From NCBI GenBank assembly GCA_902478995.1, contig CABSNF010000004.1, positions 1-48,674 on the forward strand: a stretch of DNA of 48,674 bases, read 5' to 3'. The stretch is from an uncultured Collinsella sp. (GTDB lineage Bacteria; Actinomycetota; Coriobacteriia; Coriobacteriales; Coriobacteriaceae). The position numbers and the translations under genes are program-made. Under the pieces are notes generated by a model. The model saw nothing but the letters and a program-made list of their open reading frames with translations. It was not told the origin of the DNA and did not search any database. Below, one piece after another: positions 40,573 through 48,629 of this stretch (positions are counted from its first letter, which is position 1; every line of letters starts with the position of its first letter).

Positions 40573-43264
40573 CGTCGCCCCTCCTCCATAATCGCGTTGC
40601 GACAAAGGGCATGAGCTTCATTGAGGGACGTCCCGAAGAAGCCTCCTTGTAAAGGACCCGGTTCTCTTGCCCGTTCCACTGGCACAGCGGGCCATCCAAC
40701 TGCTTCGCTGCGACATTCGAGCCAAACAGACACGCCACGCCGTCAAAAGACGACAGTCCCGATGAACCCAACTGCGCTGAAAGCGCTACGGGGTTTTGCC
40801 AATGGCAGACAAAGTGGATTCCGTGCATAGGAGCCTCGCGGAATACCTTCTGAATCTTCTGCTGAGCACCAAAGTCGAAAGATCCTAGTGAGTCCGCATT
40901 CGGCACCAACACAAACCGCTCCCGCCCACATTCTTCCCCGACATCATTTCTCTGAAGACAATTGGTAATCCATGCAGCCGCTTCGTCCGAAGGCACGACC
41001 TCCGGAGAAACCCCCGCACGAGCGCATATCTCCAGAGTCGAATTAGAAACATGGCGCGCGCCATCCTCCACTACAGCAAACTCAGCGCCTCGCTCATAGC
41101 GTGCAAGCGATAAAACAAGCGTTTCCATAACACACGCCGCAAGATCGACAGAATTCGGAAGATCACCGAGCCCTGGCAGCGTTCCCCTGCCCACAAGAGC
41201 GATATTGCTTCCCGCAGCTCTTTCAAACGGGAAATATATCGGTGCCAACCCAGCAGAAACACCCCGGCCAAGCAAGGCGCTCGGCACGTTACCTGAATCT
41301 ATGTCGTTCTGCTCAAGGAGGGCCTCAGTCAACTCCGGCAGAGTGCTTCCGTCGAAAACCACCGGTTCATCAAGGTGCCCTTTTGGCATTGTATAGAACT
41401 TGTTCCTGAGACTGTCCAACGTGGCATCCTCAGCAAACGGCGTAAGCACCGTCACATTTGCGCTCGGATTTCCGTAATCTTCGTTCAAAATCGCCTGTCC
41501 CCTGAACCTTAGGCTAGCAGCCGCCTCGTTAAAGGGTCCGAAAGTCGCCCGCGACTCCGCCGGCGAGTTTTTCAGTCCGATACGGATAGGAAACTGTGCG
41601 AAGAACTTGCCCCGGGAAATGGCAAGATTGGTTATCCCGCCGATACTTTGTGACGCCAATATCACGTGAATACCGTATGCACGATAGAGGCGAACGATGC
41701 GTTCCAAAAGTTCGCAGGCTTCCTTGCCTCTTGCGCCTTCTAAAAATAGCTGGAACTCATCAATGACCACAACGATACGCGGCATCTTATTCCCGCTATT
41801 GCGCCGATACTTGAGCAGATTATCTCCGTAAGGCTTGATCGTAGCGGCCCTCCGTTTGGCCTCGGCGGCTATGGAATTCAGCACATCCATGGCAAAGTCT
41901 TCATCGGCCTCAAGCCCAAATGCCTTTACCTGCGGTAGGTACTCGGGGGAATCCGGCGTGGGAGCCATGGGAAACAGGGTAACGCCCTCTTTGAAATCAA
42001 ACAGATAGAGTTCCAACTCGTCGGGAGAATACCTGGCGCACAAACCGTAGATGATATCTTTCAACAGATTCGATTTACCCTGTCCGACCGCGCCGGTTAT
42101 CAGTGCATTATGTCTTTGAGTCTCATTCGAGCCAATCGTGACATCAACCGTCTGGGTTCCACGCAGACCCAGCGAGAACGTGACTCCGTCCTCACTCGTC
42201 TCCATCCAATACTCCGCGGGAAGCACCGACTCGATCTTTACTTCGGGCAACCGCAGCTCTGCCGCTGATCGGGCCATCCGCTCGGCGGCTTGCGCCGATT
42301 CAATCGTGTCAAGCTCATAGAGCTCAACATCATAGCCATCGTGACCCAGCCATCGGGCATGACTGCCCGAGAATAGTTCGAGACGCTCCGAAACAGGATA
42401 GGAACGTTTCTTCTCGCAATACCATTTGGGCAAGTCGTCCATCTTAGGTTGTATCATTAGGAAAGAAGTGCCTACCTTTGGGGCCGCCTTCATCAGCGAG
42501 CAGATACGGTCGTATTGCTCGGCAGCCATTCCCATCGGCATATCGTGGATCACAACGAGCTGGTACTTCTCGACCGGCATTCCGACCCGTTGGTGATATA
42601 CCGCCAGGCTCTCATCGTCTGACAGCAACTCGTTGTTGATTTGTGTCACACGGTCGGTCAGCTCGTTAAGTAAGGCATCGAGTTCGCCTCTCGAATGCAA
42701 ATACCTGACCGCTGCCTCGCCTTGCCCGTTCCGGCCAATCGTCGAAAAAGGAGCCTCGATGTTTTTTAGCGCCGGGTCAAAACTAATGATTTCAACTTGC
42801 GACGCTGAAGTCGATAAAAGCGTCTTGGCCTCTACCTCGCGCACTACCCCGTCTGAAATGCAGCCCTCGCCTGAAACCGACATCACGATATTGCCGTGAC
42901 CAAGCAACGGAACGATAAAGGGCACCGTAAACAAATCGTCACGTTTTGAAGTTTTCGACATCGATCCAATCTGGATATACTCGGCGGCATTGAGGGCCGA
43001 GCCTTCCTCGATCGCCAGCAACTCGTCAACGGTATCCTGCACCCGCTTTTTCGAAAGGGCGTTGCGGCGCTTCTCCCGGATGCTGAGTTTATTGAGCGCT
43101 CGTGTTTTTGCCTCCTGTCTCTCCTTCAGCGTCATCTTCAACCACGTGTCAACGGAGGCAGATTGGGATTCACAAGCTCCCAGCAGATGAGCCTGGCATT
43201 CCTTGACCTCGCTGAGCGCTTGCCTCATTTCGGCATAGGTCTCTTCCAGCGACATATTGGCCAT
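40559..43264 (-). CDS. FtsK/SpoIIIE-type ATPase (EssC/EccC-like, soluble)
   Basis: 901 residues starting at the ATG overlapping the GrpE-like stop (TGATG). The N-terminal part is coiled coil (1-90), with a Rossmann-like segment at 233-272 (YQLVVIHDMPMG). The competent FtsK domain has Walker A GAVGQGKS (391-398), Walker B VVVIDEFQ (D502/E503) and HVILASQS (533-540). A degenerate third module shows GSNIALVGRGTLPG (685-698). No transmembrane segments, unlike canonical FtsK or EccC. One active and flanking inactive modules is the arrangement seen in T7SS ATPases. It probably powers protein export or DNA/protein translocation for this operon. It sits between chaperone genes and envelope genes. Confidence 0.85.
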   Translation of the reverse strand: MANMSLEETYAEMRQALSEVKECQAHLLGACESQSASVDTWLKMTLKERQEAKTRALNKLSIREKRRNALSKKRVQDTVDELLAIEEGSALNAAEYIQIGSMSKTSKRDDLFTVPFIVPLLGHGNIVMSVSGEGCISDGVVREVEAKTLLSTSASQVEIISFDPALKNIEAPFSTIGRNGQGEAAVRYLHSRGELDALLNELTDRVTQINNELLSDDESLAVYHQRVGMPVEKYQLVVIHDMPMGMAAEQYDRICSLMKAAPKVGTSFLMIQPKMDDLPKWYCEKKRSYPVSERLELFSGSHARWLGHDGYDVELYELDTIESAQAAERMARSAAELRLPEVKIESVLPAEYWMETSEDGVTFSLGLRGTQTVDVTIGSNETQRHNALITGAVGQGKSNLLKDIIYGLCARYSPDELELYLFDFKEGVTLFPMAPTPDSPEYLPQVKAFGLEADEDFAMDVLNSIAAEAKRRAATIKPYGDNLLKYRRNSGNKMPRIVVVIDEFQLFLEGARGKEACELLERIVRLYRAYGIHVILASQSIGGITNLAISRGKFFAQFPIRIGLKNSPAESRATFGPFNEAAASLRFRGQAILNEDYGNPSANVTVLTPFAEDATLDSLRNKFYTMPKGHLDEPVVFDGSTLPELTEALLEQNDIDSGNVPSALLGRGVSAGLAPIYFPFERAAGSNIALVGRGTLPGLGDLPNSVDLAACVMETLVLSLARYERGAEFAVVEDGARHVSNSTLEICARAGVSPEVVPSDEAAAWITNCLQRNDVGEECGRERFVLVPNADSLGSFDFGAQQKIQKVFREAPMHGIHFVCHWQNPVALSAQLGSSGLSSFDGVACLFGSNVAAKQLDGPLCQWNGQENRVLYKEASSGRPSMKLMPFVATRLWRRGDDEQG

Positions 43265-43710
43265 CAGTCCTCTTCGTGCCGAAAGACAACCACTCGCGCT
43301 GGGCGGAGAAGTCTTCCGCCAATCCTGTAACCGTCTCGCTCTACTCGAGCCACCTTTCCATCTTTGAAGGCGTCGTCTGTCTTAATCAATCCAACGATTT
43401 CATGCTCATGTAGATTAACCGTCTCGTCACACAGAACAGGCTCAAGCCCGTAATGGCTACAAACCTCGATAATCTCATCCACAATCGAAGACCTCAAGTC
43501 CTCTGACAGCGGCTCATTCTTGACTCTATCAACGGCAAGCAGCAGCTCACTGAATAATCCTGCATAAGCTTCGCCAGTGGCCAAGTCTTTGATTTTTCTT
43601 GAATCTGATTTGAGAGAAGCAAGAGACGCTCTGAGCCGTTCTGTACAGTCAATAATTGCTTGGCGATCCATCTCCAAGCTGTCAAGTGCTTGGTCCCAGC
43701 GCACGTCCAT
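43264..43710 (-). CDS. GrpE-like nucleotide exchange factor of the second Hsp70 system
   Basis: 148 residues. A short N-terminal helical region leads into ELLLAVDRVKNEPLSEDLRSSIVDEI, parallel to the GrpE four-helix segment. The beta-domain signature follows: GKVARVERDGYRIGGRLLRPARVVVFR, matching the V..V...GY....R.LRPA.V.V pattern of GrpE. It lacks the long N-terminal coiled coil. Overlaps on both sides (TAATG with the J-like gene, TGATG with the ATPase gene) imply translational coupling. Presumed to recharge the adjacent Hsp70. Confidence 0.75.
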   Translation of the reverse strand: MDVRWDQALDSLEMDRQAIIDCTERLRASLASLKSDSRKIKDLATGEAYAGLFSELLLAVDRVKNEPLSEDLRSSIVDEIIEVCSHYGLEPVLCDETVNLHEHEIVGLIKTDDAFKDGKVARVERDGYRIGGRLLRPARVVVFRHEED

Positions 43711-44819
43711 TATTGGAGCCCTGTCCTCTTTGCAAGCTCTCCTAATTTACGGGCATTGATCATCCATCCGGTCGGTACAACAAAGAAGAATGCATACAGG
43801 AGCAGCCCAAAGAACAGGACGAGCGTCAAGGGAGCGCCACTTGACCCGCTTATCATAAATAAGAAGGTCAAGCCGCAGAGAATCCAAAACCATCGGGCCG
43901 GTGCAATGTAGTGCCTTTTACGCGCCCAGTCGATAAGGCCCTCCATTTTCTCAATCCATTCCTCATCAGCCTTGTCGATATTTCCCAACGCGCGCATTTC
44001 ACTAACGACAAGTTCAGCATGCTGGATTTGTTTCATATTGGTGAAATAGCCAGCATTATCCTTTGAGCTCATTTTGTTCTCGACATCCGTCTCTAGACAC
44101 CGGCATAACGAGCTTAGGACGGGTCCATAATCCGGATGTGCCTCATGAAGATTGCGCGCCATAGTGAGGGCCTGGTCAAATTTCCCCTGAAGATAACGCG
44201 CATCAACCAAGCGCGCCATAATCGTATAGTCGCTCTTATCAATCTGCTGGGCCTTCAGAAACTCAGCCTCGGCGTCTGCGTATTTATCAATCATTATGTA
44301 CGAGTCGCCCAACAGCCTATGAGCGGTCGCCTGATTCGAGCCAAGCTTCAGCAACTCGGATGCAGCAAAAATGGATTCGTCATACTTGTCCATCGAATAT
44401 GCTGCCAGAGCCCACACAAGCCATGCTTCCGCATCGGTTGAGCAACTCCTTGTTGCCTCCCTAGCGGCAAAACAAGCGTTGGCACTCTGACCGTTTTTGA
44501 AATAATCTTTCGCTTCTGATGTCCAGTCTTTCTCGGCGGTTGCAGCACGGGCGTCTTTTTCCAGGTCCCTCTTGCTGTCACTCTTCCCGCTATCATATGT
44601 GGCATCGTATTCCAAGCGTTTTGAACTGTTGTGAAACAACGAATCTGCTTCATTTAAGAGCTGCATCATCCTTTCGGCGTTCGCTCTTTGCATAGCATCC
44701 GGAGATCCTTCGAGACGCCTGAAGCGCTTTCGTGTTTTCTTAATCGCCTCTTCAATCTCCTCAATCGGCGCATTCTTTTCCAGCTCGAGAATTTCATAGT
44801 AGTCAACAAATTCTTCCAT
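43710..44819 (-). CDS. J-like membrane protein with TPR-like repeats and no HPD motif
   Basis: 369 residues. The N-terminal J-like domain (DYYEILELEKNAPIEEIEEAIKKTRKRFRRL ... LFHNSSKRLEYD, read in parts) keeps the helix pattern, but the loop where HPD should be reads RRLEGSP. Residues about 110-270 are TPR-like helices (ACFAAREATRSCSTDAEAW, QATAHRLLGDSYIMIDKYADAEAEFLKAQQI). Two C-terminal membrane helices flank 300-350. It probably places the Hsp70 at the membrane and binds clients. Without HPD it may not stimulate ATPase in the usual way. TAGGGGA between the Hsp70 stop and this ATG serves as ribosome site. Confidence 0.8.
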   Translation of the reverse strand: MEEFVDYYEILELEKNAPIEEIEEAIKKTRKRFRRLEGSPDAMQRANAERMMQLLNEADSLFHNSSKRLEYDATYDSGKSDSKRDLEKDARAATAEKDWTSEAKDYFKNGQSANACFAAREATRSCSTDAEAWLVWALAAYSMDKYDESIFAASELLKLGSNQATAHRLLGDSYIMIDKYADAEAEFLKAQQIDKSDYTIMARLVDARYLQGKFDQALTMARNLHEAHPDYGPVLSSLCRCLETDVENKMSSKDNAGYFTNMKQIQHAELVVSEMRALGNIDKADEEWIEKMEGLIDWARKRHYIAPARWFWILCGLTFLFMISGSSGAPLTLVLFFGLLLYAFFFVVPTGWMINARKLGELAKRTGLQ

Positions 44820-44828
44820 CAGTGTCCC

Positions 44829-46388
44829 CTATCCAATTTCGATGTTCTTCATCTTGTTAACGGCAGTATCGAGCTGCCGTTCATCCATATTCGCCACACG
44901 GTCGATTTCGAACTCGCCATACAGCTGGCCGCTCCCCCCGGCATATAGACGGATATGCACGGTTTGTTCTCTGTCGTATTCGTAAACCACGCGGACGGGA
45001 GATCCCTTGGGCAACCCGGGCGGAAGCGGTATTTCCTTTGAACCGATAATGACCACATAGTTCAAGTCTGGGTCATCGCCTTGTGTCACCTGGACATCGA
45101 CGTACGACTGGTTCTCACTCACCGTTGCTGCGTCCTGTGAATAACTCCCCGGCACCGGTGAATTCCTCGGAATCACGACATTGTTGTAGTCTTTGCCGTC
45201 TTTCCCGAGCATCACAACCCCCAAAGGTTGCGAGGTAACATCGGCAATGACTACGCTCGGAGCCGTAAAGAGGGGCATATCCGGCAAACCATTTTCTGCC
45301 GACCCTGCTACGTCAATGCTCGATTCCATTTCTATTGCGGCCTGAACGGCAGCCCCCATGGCGACAGCCTCATCGGGATTTACCCCAAGCTCGGGTTTCA
45401 TCCCCGAAATGTCTTCGATTAACTTGTGCACCATTGGCATACGCGTTGAGCCACCAACAAGGACCACATGATCGATCTGACCCCATGAATAACCGGTGTC
45501 CTCGAGCACGTCCTCGACCAGCTCCTGCGTTCGATTCAGGAGCGACCTACTCGCCCGCTCGAAATCTTCGCGAGAAATAGCCACACGATAAGGCTTTCCG
45601 TTCTTCGAAATATGGAGGTTTGCCTTTGGCACGTTCGAAAGAGTGCGCTTAACCATTTCGCATTTCTCTCGAAGCTCGGCACTTATCAGATAATCATCGA
45701 GAACATTACCGGCACCCTGTTTCGAGAGTTCTTCTGCCACAAACGACATTAGAGCGTTATCGAAATCGAATCCTCCCAGGTTTCTATCGCCATCGGTTCC
45801 GATAACCGTAAAGCAACCGTCCTCTATCTTAAGAAGCGTCACGTCGAACGTTCCGCCGCCCAGATCATAGACAAGCGTGACGCCGTTCTTCTCGGTATCG
45901 AGACCAAAGGAAAGGGCTGCGGCCGTCGGTTCATTCAACACGCGAAGCACTTTGGTGCCCGCAATTACACCTGCCTGCTTTGTCGCAGTTCTTCTTGCAT
46001 CATCAAAATATGCGGGAACCGTAATCACGGCTCCGCATACTTCTTCTCCAAGTGCCTGCTCGGCATCTTGCAATATTTTTTTGATAATAAGGGAGGAAAC
46101 CTCTTCTGCAGAGTAGGAAACGCCCGAGTCGGAGTCGAATCTCCAATCCGGATTTCCCATCTGCCGCTTCACGAACTGGACAACATTATCGGGATCACTT
46201 GCCGCCGAATGCTTGGCCATCGTTCCAACAAGCGGCTCGTCTTTTCCGTCAAATGATTGGAATAAAACAACCGAAGGTGTAGTCGGTTCTCCGTCCGCAT
46301 TCTTCAGTATTTCGGGAAGTCCATCGTCTCCCAACACAGCGACGGCCGAATAGGTCGTCCCAAGATCGATTCCAACAACTCTCCCCAT
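44829..46388 (-). CDS. Second Hsp70 (DnaK-like) lacking the C-terminal helical lid
   Basis: 519 residues from the ATG giving MGRVVGIDLGTTYSAVAVL. The nucleotide-binding domain is intact: VVQFVKRQMG, VITVPAYFDDARRTATKQAG, NEPTAAALSFGLD, VYDLGGGTFDVTLL and VGGSTRMPMVHKLI. The beta substrate domain (SQPLGVVMLGKDGKDYNNVVIPRNSPVP) is followed by a short end without the roughly 100-residue lid of DnaK at 27498. Such lidless Hsp70s usually have dedicated partners, here the J-like and GrpE-like proteins encoded next. First gene of the operon and divergent from an XRE regulator. Confidence 0.92.
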   Translation of the reverse strand: MGRVVGIDLGTTYSAVAVLGDDGLPEILKNADGEPTTPSVVLFQSFDGKDEPLVGTMAKHSAASDPDNVVQFVKRQMGNPDWRFDSDSGVSYSAEEVSSLIIKKILQDAEQALGEEVCGAVITVPAYFDDARRTATKQAGVIAGTKVLRVLNEPTAAALSFGLDTEKNGVTLVYDLGGGTFDVTLLKIEDGCFTVIGTDGDRNLGGFDFDNALMSFVAEELSKQGAGNVLDDYLISAELREKCEMVKRTLSNVPKANLHISKNGKPYRVAISREDFERASRSLLNRTQELVEDVLEDTGYSWGQIDHVVLVGGSTRMPMVHKLIEDISGMKPELGVNPDEAVAMGAAVQAAIEMESSIDVAGSAENGLPDMPLFTAPSVVIADVTSQPLGVVMLGKDGKDYNNVVIPRNSPVPGSYSQDAATVSENQSYVDVQVTQGDDPDLNYVVIIGSKEIPLPPGLPKGSPVRVVYEYDREQTVHIRLYAGGSGQLYGEFEIDRVANMDERQLDTAVNKMKNIEIG

Positions 46389-46537
46389 AGCCACCATTCC
46401 TCGATGTCTATTTCTATTGGTTTTGAGTTTATTCATATTAGACTTTATGTCAATTATTGCACCTAAGAACAATTCAGTTAGACATTTGACCGGCATTGAA
46501 ATGCAAAGTTGCTCTTGATTATTCAGACGGGAGCGAC

Positions 46538-46879
46538 ATGGATGAGACTAGTAGACATACCGCACTCGCCAGAATCCGCAAAAAGTCAGGGCTTACTCAG
46601 CTTCAAATTGCGGACAGTCTTGGCGTTAGCAAGGCGACATATAGTGCATGGGAAACAGGTCGAGCAAAACTAGGAGAAGACCGCATTGTTGCATTGTGCG
46701 ATCTCTTTGGATGCACGCCCAACGATATCCTTGGCTATACCAAAGATCCAGACGGAAGCCCTGCGTTTTTTACCGCTCAGGAAGACGAATATCTATCGCT
46801 CTTCAAAGCCCTGCCGCCAAACATCAAGGCCGACATTCTTGACATCATGCGTTATACGACAAAGGCCTGGAGACTCTAG
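46538..46879 (+). CDS. XRE-family HTH regulator, divergent from the Hsp70-FtsK operon
   Basis: 113 residues from ATG 46538 with GGGAG 4 bases upstream. The helix-turn-helix is LARIRKKSGLTQLQIADSLGVSKATYSAWETGRAKL. FGCTPNDILGY follows, and then a helical tail. It probably controls the divergent eight-gene operon across a 149-base AT-rich gap that contains two TTAGAC boxes (about 46438 and 46479) and a minus-strand TTGACA. Confidence 0.9.
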   Translation: MDETSRHTALARIRKKSGLTQLQIADSLGVSKATYSAWETGRAKLGEDRIVALCDLFGCTPNDILGYTKDPDGSPAFFTAQEDEYLSLFKALPPNIKADILDIMRYTTKAWRL

Positions 46880-46913
46880 GGCTTCTCTTTTGGCATCATG
46901 AATGTTAACTAGA

Positions 46914-46919
46914 TATAAT
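46914..46919 (+). promoter_or_regulatory. TATAAT box just before the 23-bp repeats
   Basis: TATAAT at 46914-46919 lies directly before the repeats; a second TATAAT is at 46989-46994, closer to the DUF4143 start. Either could be the -10; neither has a convincing -35. Confidence 0.4.
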
Positions 46920-46980
46920 GTCCAACTTGCACAATCTAAATCGTCCAACTTGCACAATCTAAATCGTCCAACTTGCACAA
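46920..46980 (+). repeat. Triple 23-bp direct repeat upstream of the second DUF4143 ATPase gene
   Basis: Unit GTCCAACTTGCACAATCTAAATC occurs at 46920 and 46943 exactly, and a third, partial copy (15 bases) at 46966. The period is about two helical turns, and the array ends 37 bases before the start codon. It looks like an iterated regulator site; it is not a CRISPR because there are no unique spacers. Confidence 0.85.
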
Positions 46981-47017
46981 ATCAACGGTATAATACCCTA
47001 CTAGCAAGGAGGGTGAC

Positions 47018-48292
47018 ATGGGTTCAATTCAACACGGTTATTTACCACGAGTCGCGGACAAAGTGCTCGCCAGAAAACTAAAATCTTCTGGGGCTGTCCA
47101 AATCAAAGGGCCAAAATGGTGCGGCAAGACCGCAACGGCTGAACAGGCAGCCGCAAGCAGCATCTACATGCAAGACCCCGATAACGGTCCGAGCTACATC
47201 CAGCTTGCCGATTCGAAGCCCTCTCTCCTGCTCAAAGGAGATGAGCCACGCCTCATCGATGAATGGCAAATGGCCCCACAGCTTTGGGACGCCGTAAGGT
47301 TCGCGATCGACCGCGGCAAAGGACGAGGCAGGTTTATCCTCACCGGCTCCGCAACGCCTCGGGCAAGCGAAATGCCGGCACACTCAGGAGTCGGCCGCAT
47401 AGCACGTATAAACATGCGCCCGATGTCACTTTTTGAATCACGCGAGTCAACAGGATCAGTTTCGCTGGCAAGCCTGTTTGATGGAAACACCGATGTTGCC
47501 GATATGGTCGACTTCGATATCGAACGTATCGTCTACTCACTTTGCCGAGGAGGTTGGCCTGAAGCGGTTATCGAGCCAAACCATGGGATTGCGCTATCCA
47601 TGGCCCCTGATTACATCTCGGAACTGCTTGATTCCGATATCGACGAGATTGATGGACTGCGGAGAAATAAGACTTGGATGGCCCAGATTATTCGAAGCTA
47701 CGCTCGCAACATCTCAACAGAGGCATCGCTCGCAACAATCGCCGCCGACATGCAAGGAGAACCTCCCTCAAGAAATACCGTTTCTGAATATGTCGACGCC
47801 TTGACCCGCTCCTGCGTTTTCGAAGATCTCGAGGCATGGGCCCCGCGGCTCCGCTCAAAAACCGCCGTACGGACAAGTCCGACGCGCCATTTCTGCGATC
47901 CATCGCTTGCGGTCGCAGCCCTGGGGGCAACGCCTCAAAAACTCCTGGAAGATTTTGAAACATTTGGGCTTCTGTTTGAATCGATGTGCATCCGTGACCT
48001 GCGCACCTATATGGATCTACTTGGCGGCAAGGTTTACCACTATCGGGACAAGACCGACCTTGAAGCCGATGCCGTACTCGTGCTAGATGACGGCAGGTAC
48101 GCTCTGGTTGAGGTCAAGCTTGGCTCAAAGCCTATAGACACCGCTGCCGCCAATCTCAAGAAACTCGCATCTAAAATCGATGCGACCCACCAAGGCGAAG
48201 CGTCCTTCTTGCTCGTTCTCACTGGAACCGCGACTGCCTACCGACGGGAAGACGGTGTCGTAGTCGCGCCACTTGCTTCACTGGCACCGTAG
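47018..48292 (+). CDS. AAA ATPase with DUF4143 domain, second family member
   Basis: 424 residues with AAGGAGG before the ATG. Walker A is GPKWCGKT (31-38), a Walker B-like RLIDEWQ and RGRFILTGSATPR follow. The C-terminal half includes LEADAVLVLDDGRYALVEVKLG, the E...D...EVK layout of a PD-(D/E)XK-like fold. The family is widespread but unexplained. It differs strongly from the member at 16336, and each has its own elaborate upstream repeat. Confidence 0.9.
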   Translation: MGSIQHGYLPRVADKVLARKLKSSGAVQIKGPKWCGKTATAEQAAASSIYMQDPDNGPSYIQLADSKPSLLLKGDEPRLIDEWQMAPQLWDAVRFAIDRGKGRGRFILTGSATPRASEMPAHSGVGRIARINMRPMSLFESRESTGSVSLASLFDGNTDVADMVDFDIERIVYSLCRGGWPEAVIEPNHGIALSMAPDYISELLDSDIDEIDGLRRNKTWMAQIIRSYARNISTEASLATIAADMQGEPPSRNTVSEYVDALTRSCVFEDLEAWAPRLRSKTAVRTSPTRHFCDPSLAVAALGATPQKLLEDFETFGLLFESMCIRDLRTYMDLLGGKVYHYRDKTDLEADAVLVLDDGRYALVEVKLGSKPIDTAAANLKKLASKIDATHQGEASFLLVLTGTATAYRREDGVVVAPLASLAP

Positions 48293-48378
48293 GACAGCTG
48301 GCATACAGCGGCGGGCGCGGGAGCCCTCCGTAGTAGAATCTGAACCACTGATTAGACCCGTACAAAAGGAGATTTCCC

Positions 48379-48627
48379 ATGCATGATGTTGGAATGAACA
48401 TGAGTCAGCTTGCCATGAGCGTCAAACAGGTCGACGACACCATCGAGCTCGCTCATGAGTGGAGCCATCAGCTGCTGCATGCGACCGAGAATTTTGACAT
48501 GGAGCGCATCGGCGCCAAGCTCGAGGCAGCCATGGCCGCGCTGCACGAGGCCCACGACGCACTCGAGGGCTACGAAGAGGCCATCGAGGCCGACCACAAC
48601 TCCGTCGGATCCGTGAAGCTGGTGTAA
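48379..48627 (+). CDS. Small helical protein of unknown function
   Basis: 82 residues with AAAAGGAG before the ATG. Two predicted amphipathic helices (MSQLAMSVKQVDDTIELAHEW and RIGAKLEAAMAALHEAHDALEGYEEA), with several His and Asp/Glu. No membrane segment or signal. The gene is complete and stops three bases before adapter sequence. Family not recognised. Confidence 0.72.
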   Translation: MHDVGMNMSQLAMSVKQVDDTIELAHEWSHQLLHATENFDMERIGAKLEAAMAALHEAHDALEGYEEAIEADHNSVGSVKLV

Positions 48628-48629
48628 AG

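Noticed and set aside
46920..46980. CRISPR-like short repeats
   Set aside because: The units are contiguous with no spacers and only three copies; a regulatory array is more likely.
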